The notes beneath the pieces were generated by a model. The model did not search any database, was not told the DNA's origin, and was given only the letters and a program-made list of their open reading frames with translations. A program made the translations under genes and the position numbers. Shown piece by piece: positions 25,270 through 34,187 of a stretch of DNA of 64,000 nt. Positions within the stretch are counted from its first letter, which is position 1. Each line of letters begins with the position of its first letter. The stretch is taken from NCBI RefSeq assembly GCF_021391675.1, contig NZ_CP090096.1, positions 620,001 to 684,000 on the forward strand, in the 5' to 3' direction. The DNA is from Neorhizobium galegae (GTDB lineage Bacteria > Pseudomonadota > Alphaproteobacteria > Rhizobiales > Rhizobiaceae).

Positions 25270-26324
25270 TCAGGCCCCGCGCGGTTCCTGCTTGAGCTGG
25301 TCACAACGGACCTTGCTCTGGAACTCGAATACCCAGCCGGGATATTCCGCGGGCAGCTTGCTGATCTCATCGAGTGTTTTCAGTTCGGCGTCGGTCAGCT
25401 CCACCTTGGTCGCGGCGATGTTATCATCGAGTTGCTCTGGCTTCTTGGCACCGATGATTACGCTAGTGACAGCCTTCTGGTGGAGCAGCCAGGCGAGTGC
25501 GATCTGGGCGATCGAGACGCCCTTGGCTTCCGCGATCGGCTTCATCGCGTCGATGACGTTGTAGCCGCGTTCCTCATTGACCGGCGGGAAATCGAAGGTG
25601 GCGCGGCGGTTGTCGCCTTCGTTGGCGCCGTCGCGGCTATATTTGCCTGACAGAAAACCGCCCGCTAGCGGACTCCACACCATCAGCCCGATGCCTTCGG
25701 ATTGCATCATCGGCACCAGTTCACGCTCCAGATCGCGTCCGGCGATCGTATAATGTGCCTGAAGCGAAGCGAAGCGAAGCGGGCCAAGTTGAACTGGTTG
25801 GAAATACCGACCGCCTTTGCGATCTGCCAGGCGGCCCAATTGGAGACGCCGATATAACGGACCTTGCCCTGTTGGACGACCGTTTCGAGCGCACGCAGCG
25901 TCTCCTCCATCGGTGTGATCTGGTCGAAGCCGTGGATCTGGTAAAGATCGATATGGTCGACCTGAAGGCGCTTGAGGCTGCCCTCCAGGGCGTAGAGCAT
26001 ATGCGACCGGGACGTGCCACGCGCGTTCGGGCCGTCGCCCGTAGGCCCGAAGAATTTGGTGGCGACGATCACATCTTCCCGTGCGATCCCGAGGTTGCGG
26101 AACGCTTGGCCCGTGATCTGTTCGGAAAGACCTTTTGAATAGACGTCGGACGTATCGATGAAGTTGATGCCGGCATCGATCGCGGTCTTGACCAGACCGT
26201 CAGCTTCTTTCTGCTGTAGACCGCCCATGCTGCTGTAGATACCGCTCCCGCCGCCGAAGGTCATGGTGCCGAGGCAGAGTTCGGAAACGAACAGGCCGGT
26301 GCGGCCGAGGATGTTATAGCGCAT
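25270..26324 (-). pseudogene. Aldo/keto reductase, frameshifted at a GAAGC repeat
   Basis: NADPH-dependent aldo/keto reductase reading from the ATG at 26324 (MRYNILGRTGLFVSELCLG). It passes the catalytic Tyr region (DTSDVYSKGLSEQITG) and DHIDLYQIHGFD to a frameshift near 25770. The C-terminal half, including SPLAGGFLSGKYS and the cofactor segment SVIIGAKKPEQLDDN, continues in another frame to 25270. At the break, four GAAGC units (plus-strand reading) occur. Three units would join the halves as NLARFASLQAHYTIAGR, the expected sequence. The lesion is thus one extra 5-bp unit, not general decay. An AraC gene is divergent and may regulate it. Confidence 0.85.
25761..25780. repeat. Tandem pentamer (GAAGC)4 inside a coding region
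   Basis: Four perfect GAAGC units. Since a pentamer is not a multiple of three, each gain or loss changes the reading frame of the aldo/keto reductase. Three units give a full-length protein and four give truncation. Confidence 0.9.
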
Positions 26325-26491
26325 GGGGCTCTCCTGAGTGAAACGTAACGGGCAGGCGTATGTCCCGTTTATGGCACCTGCCCCTGGCTTCTTCGCGCCC
26401 GATTGTCGCAAGTTTTTGCCTGATCCGATCACTGACCGTTCTAATCCGGCTGCATCTTGCCTGGACGCTCGGTGAAATCTATATAGATTTA

Positions 26492-27355
26492 ATGCACGAA
26501 ACTCTCGCCGATCTGGCATACCGCCACGCCACCCAATCGGAAGGCGCGTCGATCCCGCGAGTTAGCCTCCATGCCGCGCAGAAGGAGGGCTGGCCGGTTG
26601 GGGTTCTATATCAGCCGATGCTTGGCACCGTCTTGCGAGGCACCAAGCGAGTGGTCATCGGAGACCGCACGCTGCGCTACGATAGCAATTATTTTTTCAT
26701 CGCTTCGATCGACGTGCCGGCATCGCGCGTCACGATCGAGGATTTGCCCGAGGCGCCCTACGTCGCAGTACGGCTTGCGATCGACCAGGATATCCTTTCG
26801 GATCTGGTTGTTGACATACCTCGCAAAGCCGAGGGAGATACCATAGCTTTTGCGGTGGGCGCTATGACGCCTGAATTGCTCGATGCCTGGTCACGGATGC
26901 TGCGGTTGTTCGATGCGCCAGACGAAATCGATACGCTCGCACCATTGATCGAGCGCGAGATTCTGTTTCGCCTTTTGCAAGGCCCGCAAGGAGCGCTGCT
27001 ACGCCAGGCAGCCCGAGCCGGTAGCCGGATTTCACAGGTTCGGGACACTATCGCCCATTTGCGCACGAACTTGGATCGCGTTGTCAGAATTGAAGAACTG
27101 GCGGAAATTGCCGGGATGAGTGTGGCAACATTTCATCGCCATTTCCGAGCTGCCACTGCCATGAGCCCACTGCAATATCAGAAGACTCTCCGCCTGCAGG
27201 AAGCGAGGCGGCTACTGCTCGCCGACACCGACGCGACAAGCGCAGCATTTGCAGTCGGATATGAAAGCGCGTCGCAGTTCAGTCGGGAGTACACGCGGAT
27301 GTTCGGCACACCGCCTGCGCGCGATGCTGGAAGGCTACGGGCTGGCAGGAATTGA
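26492..27355 (+). CDS. AraC family transcriptional regulator
   Basis: Regulator of about 287 residues. An N-terminal AraC_N-type sensory domain (PRVSLHAAQKEGWPVGVLYQPMLG) precedes a C-terminal pair of helix-turn-helices (IEELAEIAGMSVATFHRHFRAATAMSPLQYQK and AAFAVGYESASQFSREYTRMFG). The frame is open 44 codons further upstream. I chose the ATG at 26492 because homologous sequence starts there. It is divergent from the aldo/keto reductase gene, a common pairing in which the regulator controls the reductase. Confidence 0.88.
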   Translation: MHETLADLAYRHATQSEGASIPRVSLHAAQKEGWPVGVLYQPMLGTVLRGTKRVVIGDRTLRYDSNYFFIASIDVPASRVTIEDLPEAPYVAVRLAIDQDILSDLVVDIPRKAEGDTIAFAVGAMTPELLDAWSRMLRLFDAPDEIDTLAPLIEREILFRLLQGPQGALLRQAARAGSRISQVRDTIAHLRTNLDRVVRIEELAEIAGMSVATFHRHFRAATAMSPLQYQKTLRLQEARRLLLADTDATSAAFAVGYESASQFSREYTRMFGTPPARDAGRLRAGRN

Positions 27356-27529
27356 TGTGGCCGCACATTTGGTGTGAATCCGGCCGATCCTGTCACTGAC
27401 GATCTAACCGAGTTTCCCAAAACAACATCGTTTGCGGGAAAGCTACGACACCGGCGACAAGCAGGTCTTTTCCGCCGCCTGAGCGGGCCTGCTAAATGTT
27501 TTAGCGCTTAGCGTATCTCTGGGTCTGTC
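27356..27529. other. Intergenic, nothing recognised
   Basis: Spacer between the AraC gene stop and the 3' end of the minus-strand PP2C-like remnant. No gene or clear terminator is visible. Confidence 0.3.
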
Positions 27530-27795
27530 CTATGTGCCGACCCCAAGATGGATTCCGCGCAGCTGTTTCGAAAAGGCATCGACATCAAGTGCTCCTTGTA
27601 GACCGTTGAACCAGTCGATCACTTCCCGCACGATCGCTTCGGCATATTCTCCGCTGTTCTCGTGTTCTCGCCTGCGGTAGAGTCATCGACGACGATGCCC
27701 ATCACGCCGCTGGTATTTGTGCCAAGCCCTGCATGGTCACGATTGTCTGTGGTCTTGGTGCCTTTCCGGCAATACCAGTTTGCTTCAATGCGCAT
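27530..27795 (-). pseudogene. PP2C-like N-terminal fragment, frameshifted
   Basis: From the ATG at 27795 (MRIEANWYCRKGTKTTDNRD) the frame shows a pattern like the start of PP2C-type phosphatases: DNRDHAG, then GVMGIVVDDSTAG. The frame is lost near 27650. A second frame continues plausibly (SGEYAEAIVREVIDWFNGL) to a TAG at 27530. At most about 88 residues remain, far short of a phosphatase domain. The start overlaps the end of the nucleotidyltransferase-like gene by 11 bp, implying an original two-gene operon. The family assignment is tentative. Confidence 0.45.
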
Positions 27796-28447
27796 GGGCG
27801 CCACCGTCTGCGCAGTGGCTTATGGCAACATAGCGCTCGCGCACGATAGCTACGCGGCCGGGCTGCCCACGCAAATTTCCCTCGAGGAAATCGTCAAAGT
27901 CGCGATGCTTGAGTAGCGCCTGGAATTGCTCAGCGATGTATGTCTTTACGTCGAGATCAGCATTCGCCAATTCCTGACCAAGTTCCTCTCTCCCATCAAC
28001 GACGAGAAGTATGTCGTCGGCATCTCTGCCGGAATAAAGATCATCACCGCCTCTGGTGAGACTTTCAGTGAGTTGGTGAACCTCAGCGGTTTCGATACCT
28101 TTTGCGTACCAGCGATTGCTAAAGCCAAGGATCGCTTCATCATCCGGCATGAAATCGACTTTGAGCGGGCCGAGCCGCATTCGGCAGATGACGTCGTCAT
28201 CCGAGGACTCTTTGAATCCCCTTTCTCGCAGCTGTTCCAATAGTTGGTCCCATTCGGCAAGCCCCGCAAGATCGACAATAAGGTCAATATCGTCGGTAGC
28301 CCTGACATCTTCGAGGGTCACCGGGTCTGTGATGAAGAGCGCCGTTATGCAGCCCCCGACGAACACAAGGCGATCGCGCAAATCTTGTTCAAGCGCTGCT
28401 GCGACGACTTTCAACATTTCGAGCAGTTGGCCGCGGACAGTGGTCAT
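27785..28447 (-). CDS. AbiEii/AbiGii-like nucleotidyltransferase with internal deletion
   Basis: Protein of 220 residues. An N-terminal nucleotidyltransferase signature is visible: FVGGCITALFITDP near 28-41, TDDIDLIVDL near 52-61, and the third acidic strand KVDFMPDDEAILGFSNRWY near 95. In this family a segment with the motif ATKLEAF or similar normally separates the last strand from the DLEDI-like helix. Here EVHQLTES runs straight into LTRGGDDLYSGRDADDILLVVDG, so about 20-25 residues appear deleted in frame. Relatives include toxins of type IV toxin-antitoxin systems, but no antitoxin gene is seen upstream. Function is doubtful after the deletion. Confidence 0.7.
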   Translation of the reverse strand: MTTVRGQLLEMLKVVAAALEQDLRDRLVFVGGCITALFITDPVTLEDVRATDDIDLIVDLAGLAEWDQLLEQLRERGFKESSDDDVICRMRLGPLKVDFMPDDEAILGFSNRWYAKGIETAEVHQLTESLTRGGDDLYSGRDADDILLVVDGREELGQELANADLDVKTYIAEQFQALLKHRDFDDFLEGNLRGQPGRVAIVRERYVAISHCADGGAHAH

Positions 28448-28766
28448 TTGCCGAGTATCCGCTTTGAGAGGCGCTCACTTGCCAAACCCACTTCAATCCG
28501 GCCCTATCTGATGATGCCGGTGCAGTGGCATGCGCCGCACGAAACCCTCTGCCTACAGCAGCCGACGTTTCTGCAGGCGAACCCTTTCCAAGGCCCCAAT
28601 CAAGCAATGCTCAATCCGAGGGACTTCTTGAAAAGGAAATCTATTGCGCCCCCGACACACAATCATGACGCTCTTGCAATCTCCCACGATTGGAGTAATT
28701 TTTCAAAAAATGCATCCTAGATGCTGTTCTATGTTGTTTTCGCATAATCGGTTTGGGGGCACCTGT
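28448..28766. promoter_or_regulatory. Upstream region of the eight-gene operon
   Basis: About 320 bases without a supported gene, between divergently oriented genes. It must contain the promoter for the long operon that begins at 28767. The part around 28680-28760 is clearly AT-richer than its surroundings, but I could not fix -35/-10 boxes. Confidence 0.35.
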
Positions 28767-30242
28767 ATGCAGGATCGAAATCGACCCGCTGATCTTGAGG
28801 TGCTTGAAGCGCGTCTCGCCCTGGACTTGCTGTGGTTGAATCAGCCGCCGAAGGCTTGGATGCCGTCCCGGGGCGTCAACGGCTCGCCAGTTCTCGATGT
28901 TGCCGTGATTGGAGCGGGTTTGTGCGGATTGGTCGCTCTGGCGGCACTGAAAAAGGTCGGAATATCGAATGTGCGGGCCTATGACCGTAGCCAGCAAGGG
29001 TTCGAAGGACCCTGGATGACCTATGCGCGCATGGAGACCCTGCGGACGCGCAAGGATGCCGTCGGTCCCGCACTCGGTATTCCGTCGCTGACGTTTCGGG
29101 CCTGGTTCGAGGCGCAATATGGCGCTCAGGCCTATCTCGACATGAGGCTCATCCCGCGTCCGATGTGGATGGAATACCTTGTCTGGTACCGCCGGGTGCT
29201 CGATCTTGACGTGGCCAACGAGACCGTGTTTTCGGGCCTGGAATTTCGTGGGGACGGTTTTCTGGCGCTGCAGCTGGAAGCCGGCGGGCAGACGACGGAA
29301 GTGCTTGCCCGCCGCGTCGTGCTGGCGACCGGTCTCGATGGATTGGGCGCACCCACCCAGCCGGAAGTCGCTACCCGGGTCTCGCCGCGCTTCGTGAAGC
29401 ACGGCGCCGACCTCATCGACATGACCTCGCTGAGGAGCAAGCGGGTTGCGATCGTGGGGGCCGGCGCCTCGGCCATGGACAATGCAGCAGCCGCTCTCGA
29501 AGCCGGCGCGGCGCGCGTCGATATCTTCGTCCGCCGGCCGGATATCCCGCGCATCGACAAGTTTACCGGTGTCGGCAGCCAGGGAATGACGCATGGCTAT
29601 CTCGGCCTGCCCGATGCGGACAAATGGACTTATATGGTGGCCGGCGAGCGGGCGCAGATTCCGCCGCCTCGCCACAGCGTGCTGCGCGTGTCGCGGCACC
29701 CGAACGCCTTCTTTCACGTCGCAAGCCCAGTGGACGATCTCGTCGAGACAGGCGATGGTGTCGAGGTCGTGACGCCGAAGGGCCGTTATGCCGCCGACCT
29801 GGTGATTTTTGCCACCGGCTTTTCGGTCGATTTCGACAAGCGTCCGGAATTTGCGGCGCTACGGGATAGGATCCTGCTCTGGCAGGACGTTTACACCCCT
29901 CCTGCCGGTTGGGAACATGCCGGCATCGGCGCCACACCCTATCTCGGCCCGGCTTTCGAGTTCCGGCCCAAACCCGATCTCGATACGGCGACGGCGGATG
30001 CGGTCTCCCGGATCTCATGTTTCGCCTATCCGGCAGTCCCGTCACACGGCAAGATCACGAGCGGCATTCCGTCCATCAGCGAGGGGGCAACGCGCCTTGC
30101 GACGGGACTTGCCCGCTCGCTGTTTGTCGAAGACCGCGCCTACCATCTCGATCGCTTTCTCGGGTTCGATACGCCGGAGCTGCTTGGCGACGAGTGGACA
30201 GATGCAGACCTCCATGAGGAAATGAACCGTGCCAATGGATGA
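28767..30242 (+). CDS. FAD/NAD(P)-binding monooxygenase-like oxidoreductase
   Basis: Flavoprotein of 491 residues with two Rossmann motifs: VAVIGAGLCGLVALAAL for FAD near residue 49 and VAIVGAGASAMDNAAAALEAGA for NAD(P) near residue 231. An ATGFSVDF segment follows, typical of flavin monooxygenases and related hydroxylases. The frame is open 41 codons upstream. The ATG at 28767 follows a GGGGGC-rich leader, and family similarity starts near there. It is the first gene of an operon with a DsbA-fold protein, an M19 protein, a Pot-type transporter and an esterase. The substrate is unknown. Confidence 0.8.
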   Translation: MQDRNRPADLEVLEARLALDLLWLNQPPKAWMPSRGVNGSPVLDVAVIGAGLCGLVALAALKKVGISNVRAYDRSQQGFEGPWMTYARMETLRTRKDAVGPALGIPSLTFRAWFEAQYGAQAYLDMRLIPRPMWMEYLVWYRRVLDLDVANETVFSGLEFRGDGFLALQLEAGGQTTEVLARRVVLATGLDGLGAPTQPEVATRVSPRFVKHGADLIDMTSLRSKRVAIVGAGASAMDNAAAALEAGAARVDIFVRRPDIPRIDKFTGVGSQGMTHGYLGLPDADKWTYMVAGERAQIPPPRHSVLRVSRHPNAFFHVASPVDDLVETGDGVEVVTPKGRYAADLVIFATGFSVDFDKRPEFAALRDRILLWQDVYTPPAGWEHAGIGATPYLGPAFEFRPKPDLDTATADAVSRISCFAYPAVPSHGKITSGIPSISEGATRLATGLARSLFVEDRAYHLDRFLGFDTPELLGDEWTDADLHEEMNRANG

Positions 30243-30873
30243 ACAAGTTCCGGAGTTGCAGATTTTCTACGGCATCTCGTCCCCCTGGGCATATTTCGGG
30301 GCACGGAAGGCGATCACCGTCGCCATCGACAACAGCGCCCATGTGCGTCTGCGCCCGATCCGCATTATCGAGGCCAATGGCGGTCTACCGTTACGCAAGC
30401 GGCCGGACGCGCGTCAGCTCTATCATGAAGTCGAATTGCGCCGCTGGCGGGAATATCTCGGCATCCCGCTGAACCTGAAACCGAAATTCTATCCCTGCCG
30501 CACGATCGAACCGGCGGCGCAGGCGGTGATCGCGCTCCAGAAAGCCGGCCTCGACGCCATCTCGTTTTCCTTCGCTGTCCAGCGCGCCCTATGGGCCGAA
30601 GAGCGCGACATCGCCGACACCGACACCTTGCGCGCTATCGCCCATGCGACGGCCGGCGAAGAAGCTGCCGCATTGGTGGTCGATCCGCAGCCGGAAGCGA
30701 TCGTCGATGAGTGGCAGGAAAACCTTGCCGAAGCCGAGCGGCTCGGCATTTTCGGGACGCCGACCTATGTCGTCGGCACGGAATTGTTCTGGGGCCAGGA
30801 CCGTCTCGATTTCGTCGACCGGGCCCTGAAAGCCGGCCGAAAAAGGACTGAAGCACTGAAGGAGCCTGCGTGA
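30235..30873 (+). CDS. DsbA-family/2-hydroxychromene-2-carboxylate isomerase-like protein
   Basis: Thioredoxin-fold protein of about 212 residues. The active-site region reads FYGISSPWAYFGARK, with Ser in place of the redox CxxC, as in HCCA isomerases and kappa-class GSTs. The C-terminal cis-proline motif is GIFGTPTYVVG, followed by FWGQDRLDFVDRAL, also typical. Such enzymes isomerise aromatic intermediates with glutathione. The chosen ATG overlaps the preceding gene; a GTG at 30229 is an alternative. No signal peptide is seen, so it is cytoplasmic. Confidence 0.87.
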   Translation: MDEQVPELQIFYGISSPWAYFGARKAITVAIDNSAHVRLRPIRIIEANGGLPLRKRPDARQLYHEVELRRWREYLGIPLNLKPKFYPCRTIEPAAQAVIALQKAGLDAISFSFAVQRALWAEERDIADTDTLRAIAHATAGEEAAALVVDPQPEAIVDEWQENLAEAERLGIFGTPTYVVGTELFWGQDRLDFVDRALKAGRKRTEALKEPA

Positions 30874-31889
30874 TGCCCGACACCGAAAACCTGAGCGCGA
30901 AGAAATTGCACGAAGATGCCATCATCGTCGACGGCCTGCAGACCTGCCAGTGGAGTCGGTCGATCTTCGAGGAAATGCGGGCAGGGGGTCTGACGGCCGT
31001 CAACGTCTCATCGCTGCTGTGGGAGAATTTCCGCGAAGGCATCGGTTACGTTTCCGAATGGAAGCGCTTCTTGCGCGAGAACGACGACATTCTCCGTCCG
31101 GTTCGCACCGTCGCCGATATCCATGCCGCCAAGGCGGAGAACAAGACCGGCATCATCATCGGCTGGCAGAACACGTCGCCGCTCGAGGACAAACTCGACT
31201 ACGTGGAGATCTTCAAGGATCTCGGCGTCGGGATCATGCAGCTCACCTACAATACCCAGAACTATTCCGGTGCCGGTTATCTGGAGGAGGTCGACAGCGG
31301 CCTCACCGGTTTCGGCAAGGAAGTTCTGGCGGAGATGAACCGTGTCGGCGTGCTCTGCGACCTCAGTCACGTGGGCGACAAGACGACCGCGGACGTTATT
31401 GCGCAGTCGAAGAGCCCGGTCTGCATTTCCCACATCCTGCCGAGGGCACTGAAGGACGTGAAGCGCAACAAGCCGGACGAGCTCTTCGTGGCCTGTGCGC
31501 AAAAGGGTGGCATTATCGGTGTCAGCCTGTTCGCACCCGGCCTTGCCGCCGGCAATGATGCCACCGTCGAGGACTACCTCGATGCCATGGCCTATGTCAT
31601 CGACCTGGTCGGCGAAGACCATGTCGGCGTCGGCACCGACTTTTCGCTCGATCGCCCACGTCCCGGCCCCTGGCTGCTCTGGGCCAACAAGGACAAGGGC
31701 ACGGCCCGCACGCTCACCGAGTTCGGCTCGGTCAAGATTTCCAAGCCGAAGGGCATAGAGCGCATGACCGAGTTGCCGAACCTGACGACCCGCATGTTGG
31801 CCCGCGGCTGGAGCGAGGACCTGGTGCTGAAGCTGCTCGGAAAGAACTGGCTGCGTGTTCTCGGCAAGGCCTGGACGCCAGCCGCCTAG
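30873..31889 (+). CDS. Atypical M19 dipeptidase-like protein lacking metal ligands
   Basis: M19-family TIM-barrel protein of about 338 residues. The canonical HxD is replaced (VDGLQTCQW) and the bridging Glu region reads IIIGWQNTS, with Gln. The two later histidines (CDLSHVG, CISHILP) and the Asp in GVGTDFSLD remain. This pattern matches, from memory, a subfamily like Pseudomonas aeruginosa PA5396, found beside glycine-betaine catabolic genes. Ordinary binuclear zinc dipeptidase activity is therefore doubtful. The ATG overlaps the previous stop (TGATG). A GTG one codon upstream is possible. Confidence 0.85.
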   Translation: MPDTENLSAKKLHEDAIIVDGLQTCQWSRSIFEEMRAGGLTAVNVSSLLWENFREGIGYVSEWKRFLRENDDILRPVRTVADIHAAKAENKTGIIIGWQNTSPLEDKLDYVEIFKDLGVGIMQLTYNTQNYSGAGYLEEVDSGLTGFGKEVLAEMNRVGVLCDLSHVGDKTTADVIAQSKSPVCISHILPRALKDVKRNKPDELFVACAQKGGIIGVSLFAPGLAAGNDATVEDYLDAMAYVIDLVGEDHVGVGTDFSLDRPRPGPWLLWANKDKGTARTLTEFGSVKISKPKGIERMTELPNLTTRMLARGWSEDLVLKLLGKNWLRVLGKAWTPAA

Positions 31890-31997
31890 ATGAAGCCGGA
31901 AGAAAACTGCAACGCGCCGAATAGTGGTTCGCGTTGGCGTGCTCAATGAATTGCAAGCCGATAACGGCAAGCCTTGTCTAAAACTGGAGAGACGGAC

Positions 31998-33095
31998 ATG
32001 ACGACATGCATGGTGAATAGGATATCAGGGAATGCGGTTTCGCGGATCTTGCTCCGCGCCGGCGTGGCTGTCACCGGGCTGCTGGCGCTGCTGGGCGTGG
32101 CTCAGGCGCAGGACGCCCCCACCAAAGGTACGGTCAACATCGTCGGCTTTTCCGGCGTGTTCGCCGACAACTACCAGAAGTTCATCATCGAACCGTTCAA
32201 GGCCAAACATCCGGGCATCGACGTAACCTATCAGCAGAGCAAGAACTCTGCGGAGACGCTGGCGCTGTTGACCCTGCAGCGCGCCGATCCGAAGATCGAC
32301 ATCGCGCTAATCGACGTTGCCGTCGCCATCAAGGCCAGCAAGGACGGCATTTTCGCCAAGCTCGACCCCGCCAAGGTCAAGGTGCTCGACGAGATGCCCG
32401 CCTGGGCTCGTCTCGACGGTGACAAGGCCGTCGCGTTTTCGCAGGACAACCTGGCGATCCTCTACAATACCGATACCGTCAAGCAGCCGCCGACCAGCTG
32501 GAACGATCTGGCGGACCCCAAATACAAGGGTAAGATCGCCGCAAAGCTTGGCGATACCCGCGGTGTCATCCTGCTGCCGATTCTCGACAAGCTGGCGGGT
32601 GCCGACTACAAGCAGAGCATCGACCCCGCCCTCGGTCTCCTGAAGAAGATCGCACCGAACGTCTCGACCTGGGAGCCGGCTCCGGACTGCTATGCGGTGA
32701 TCCAGAGCGGCGAAGTCGATCTCTCGATTTGCTGGAACGGCCGTGCGCAGTACCTGCACGACACACAGGGCGGCAAGATCGGCGTCGCGGCCCCGAAGGA
32801 AGGTTCGATCGGCCAGACCAACACAATCGGCCTCGTCGAGAGCTCCAAGAACGCCGCGGCGGCCCAGCTCTTCATCAACTATGCGCTCGGCACCGAAGCG
32901 CAGGCGGCGTTCGCCGAGAAGAGCTTCTATGGTCCGGTCAATACCAAGGTGAACCTGCCGGACGCCGTTGCTGCCCGCATCTACGGCTCGAAGGAAGCGC
33001 AGGCCGCCCAGATGTCGCTCGACTGGAATTTCGTCGCCGAGAAATACTCGGCCTGGATCCAGCGCATCAACCGCGAAGTCATCGCGCTCAATTGA
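31998..33095 (+). CDS. ABC transporter substrate-binding protein (PotD/spermidine-putrescine type)
   Basis: Periplasmic binding protein of about 365 residues. A long signal peptide ends in LLALLGVAQA-Q. The mature part has the family-1/PotD-like pattern FSGVFADNYQKFIIEPFKAKHPGIDVTY, then NDLADPKYKGKIA and LDWNFVAEKYSAWIQRINREV at the end. It precedes the matching ATPase and two permease genes in one operon. The ligand is unknown; relatives bind polyamines, opines and other small amines. The start at 31998 has a GAGAGACGG leader. Confidence 0.9.
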   Translation: MTTCMVNRISGNAVSRILLRAGVAVTGLLALLGVAQAQDAPTKGTVNIVGFSGVFADNYQKFIIEPFKAKHPGIDVTYQQSKNSAETLALLTLQRADPKIDIALIDVAVAIKASKDGIFAKLDPAKVKVLDEMPAWARLDGDKAVAFSQDNLAILYNTDTVKQPPTSWNDLADPKYKGKIAAKLGDTRGVILLPILDKLAGADYKQSIDPALGLLKKIAPNVSTWEPAPDCYAVIQSGEVDLSICWNGRAQYLHDTQGGKIGVAAPKEGSIGQTNTIGLVESSKNAAAAQLFINYALGTEAQAAFAEKSFYGPVNTKVNLPDAVAARIYGSKEAQAAQMSLDWNFVAEKYSAWIQRINREVIALN

Positions 33096-33119
33096 TCCAA
33101 CTTGAGGAATCTGGCCGCC

Positions 33120-34187
33120 ATGGCTGATCATCACGTCGTCATCGACAATCTCGTGAAGACCTATCCAGGCGCCCAGAAGCCTTCCGTGGATCACGTCAGC
33201 TTCTCGCTGCCGCGCGGCGAGATGCTGGCCCTGCTTGGCCCCTCGGGGTGTGGCAAGACAACGATCCTGCGCATGATAGCAGGCCTGATCGCCCCGACCT
33301 CAGGAGCGATCAGGCTCGAGGGCAGGGATGTGTCGTCGCTTGCCGTCTACAAGCGCAACATGGGCATGGTCTTCCAGGCCTATGCCCTGTTTCCCCATAT
33401 GACAGTCGCCCAGAATGTCTCGTTCGGCCTCGAAATGCGCAAGGTCGGCCGCGCCGAACGGGAGGAGCGTGTCCGCAAGGCGCTCGATCTCGTCAAGCTC
33501 ACCGGGCTTGGCGACCGCAAGGTCAGCCAGCTATCCGGCGGTCAGCAGCAGCGCGCGGCGATTGCCCGCTCGCTGGTGATCGAGCCGGAACTTTTGCTGC
33601 TCGACGAACCGCTTTCCAATCTCGATGCCAAGCTTCGCGACGAGATGCGCGATGAGATCCGCGATATCCAGGCGCGCACCGGCGTCACGGCGATCTTCGT
33701 CACCCATGACCAGGACGAGGCCTTGTCCATGGCAGACCGCCTGGCGGTGATGTCCGCCGGGCGTCTGGAACAGGTCGGCACGCCGCGCGAGATTTTCGAC
33801 CGGCCTCAGACCGAGTTCGTCGCGTCCTTCATCGGTGCAGGGACCTTCTTCGAAGGCCGGGTAGCCGAACCCGGCCTTGCCGTGGTCGAAGGGCTGAAGA
33901 CGCTGCGTTTCGTCGGTGAAGCGCCGGTGGGATCGACGGTCAAACTGATGATCCGGCCGCACAGGCTGGTCCTCGCCGACAGTGCCGGCCACCCGAACAG
34001 CTTTACCGGAACCGTGGAGCACATCGTCTATCGCGGCCAGATCCTGACGCTGAACATTCGATGCGGGGGCAGGCTGCTGCAGGCGGATCTTCCCACTCAC
34101 GCCGGCGTGTTGCCCGAAAAAGGCGACGAGGTGACGCTCGCCGTCGCCCCACAAGACGTGACCCTGGTCGGGCAGGTGGCGCCATGA
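33120..34187 (+). CDS. ABC transporter ATP-binding protein (PotA type)
   Basis: ABC ATPase of 355 residues. Walker A is GPSGCGKTT, the Q-loop FQAYALFPHMTVAQN, the signature LSGGQQQRAAIARSL, and Walker B LLLLDEPLSNLDAKLR with VTHDQDEALSMADR after it. The C-terminal 110 residues form the TOBE regulatory domain of PotA/CysA-type ATPases. It overlaps the following permease gene as ATGA. It energises the adjacent transporter. Confidence 0.93.
   Translation: MADHHVVIDNLVKTYPGAQKPSVDHVSFSLPRGEMLALLGPSGCGKTTILRMIAGLIAPTSGAIRLEGRDVSSLAVYKRNMGMVFQAYALFPHMTVAQNVSFGLEMRKVGRAEREERVRKALDLVKLTGLGDRKVSQLSGGQQQRAAIARSLVIEPELLLLDEPLSNLDAKLRDEMRDEIRDIQARTGVTAIFVTHDQDEALSMADRLAVMSAGRLEQVGTPREIFDRPQTEFVASFIGAGTFFEGRVAEPGLAVVEGLKTLRFVGEAPVGSTVKLMIRPHRLVLADSAGHPNSFTGTVEHIVYRGQILTLNIRCGGRLLQADLPTHAGVLPEKGDEVTLAVAPQDVTLVGQVAP

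Noticed and set aside
30873..31889. Start at the GTG one codon upstream (30870)
   Set aside because: The ATG at 30873 overlaps the previous stop in the TGATG arrangement typical of this operon, so it is preferred.
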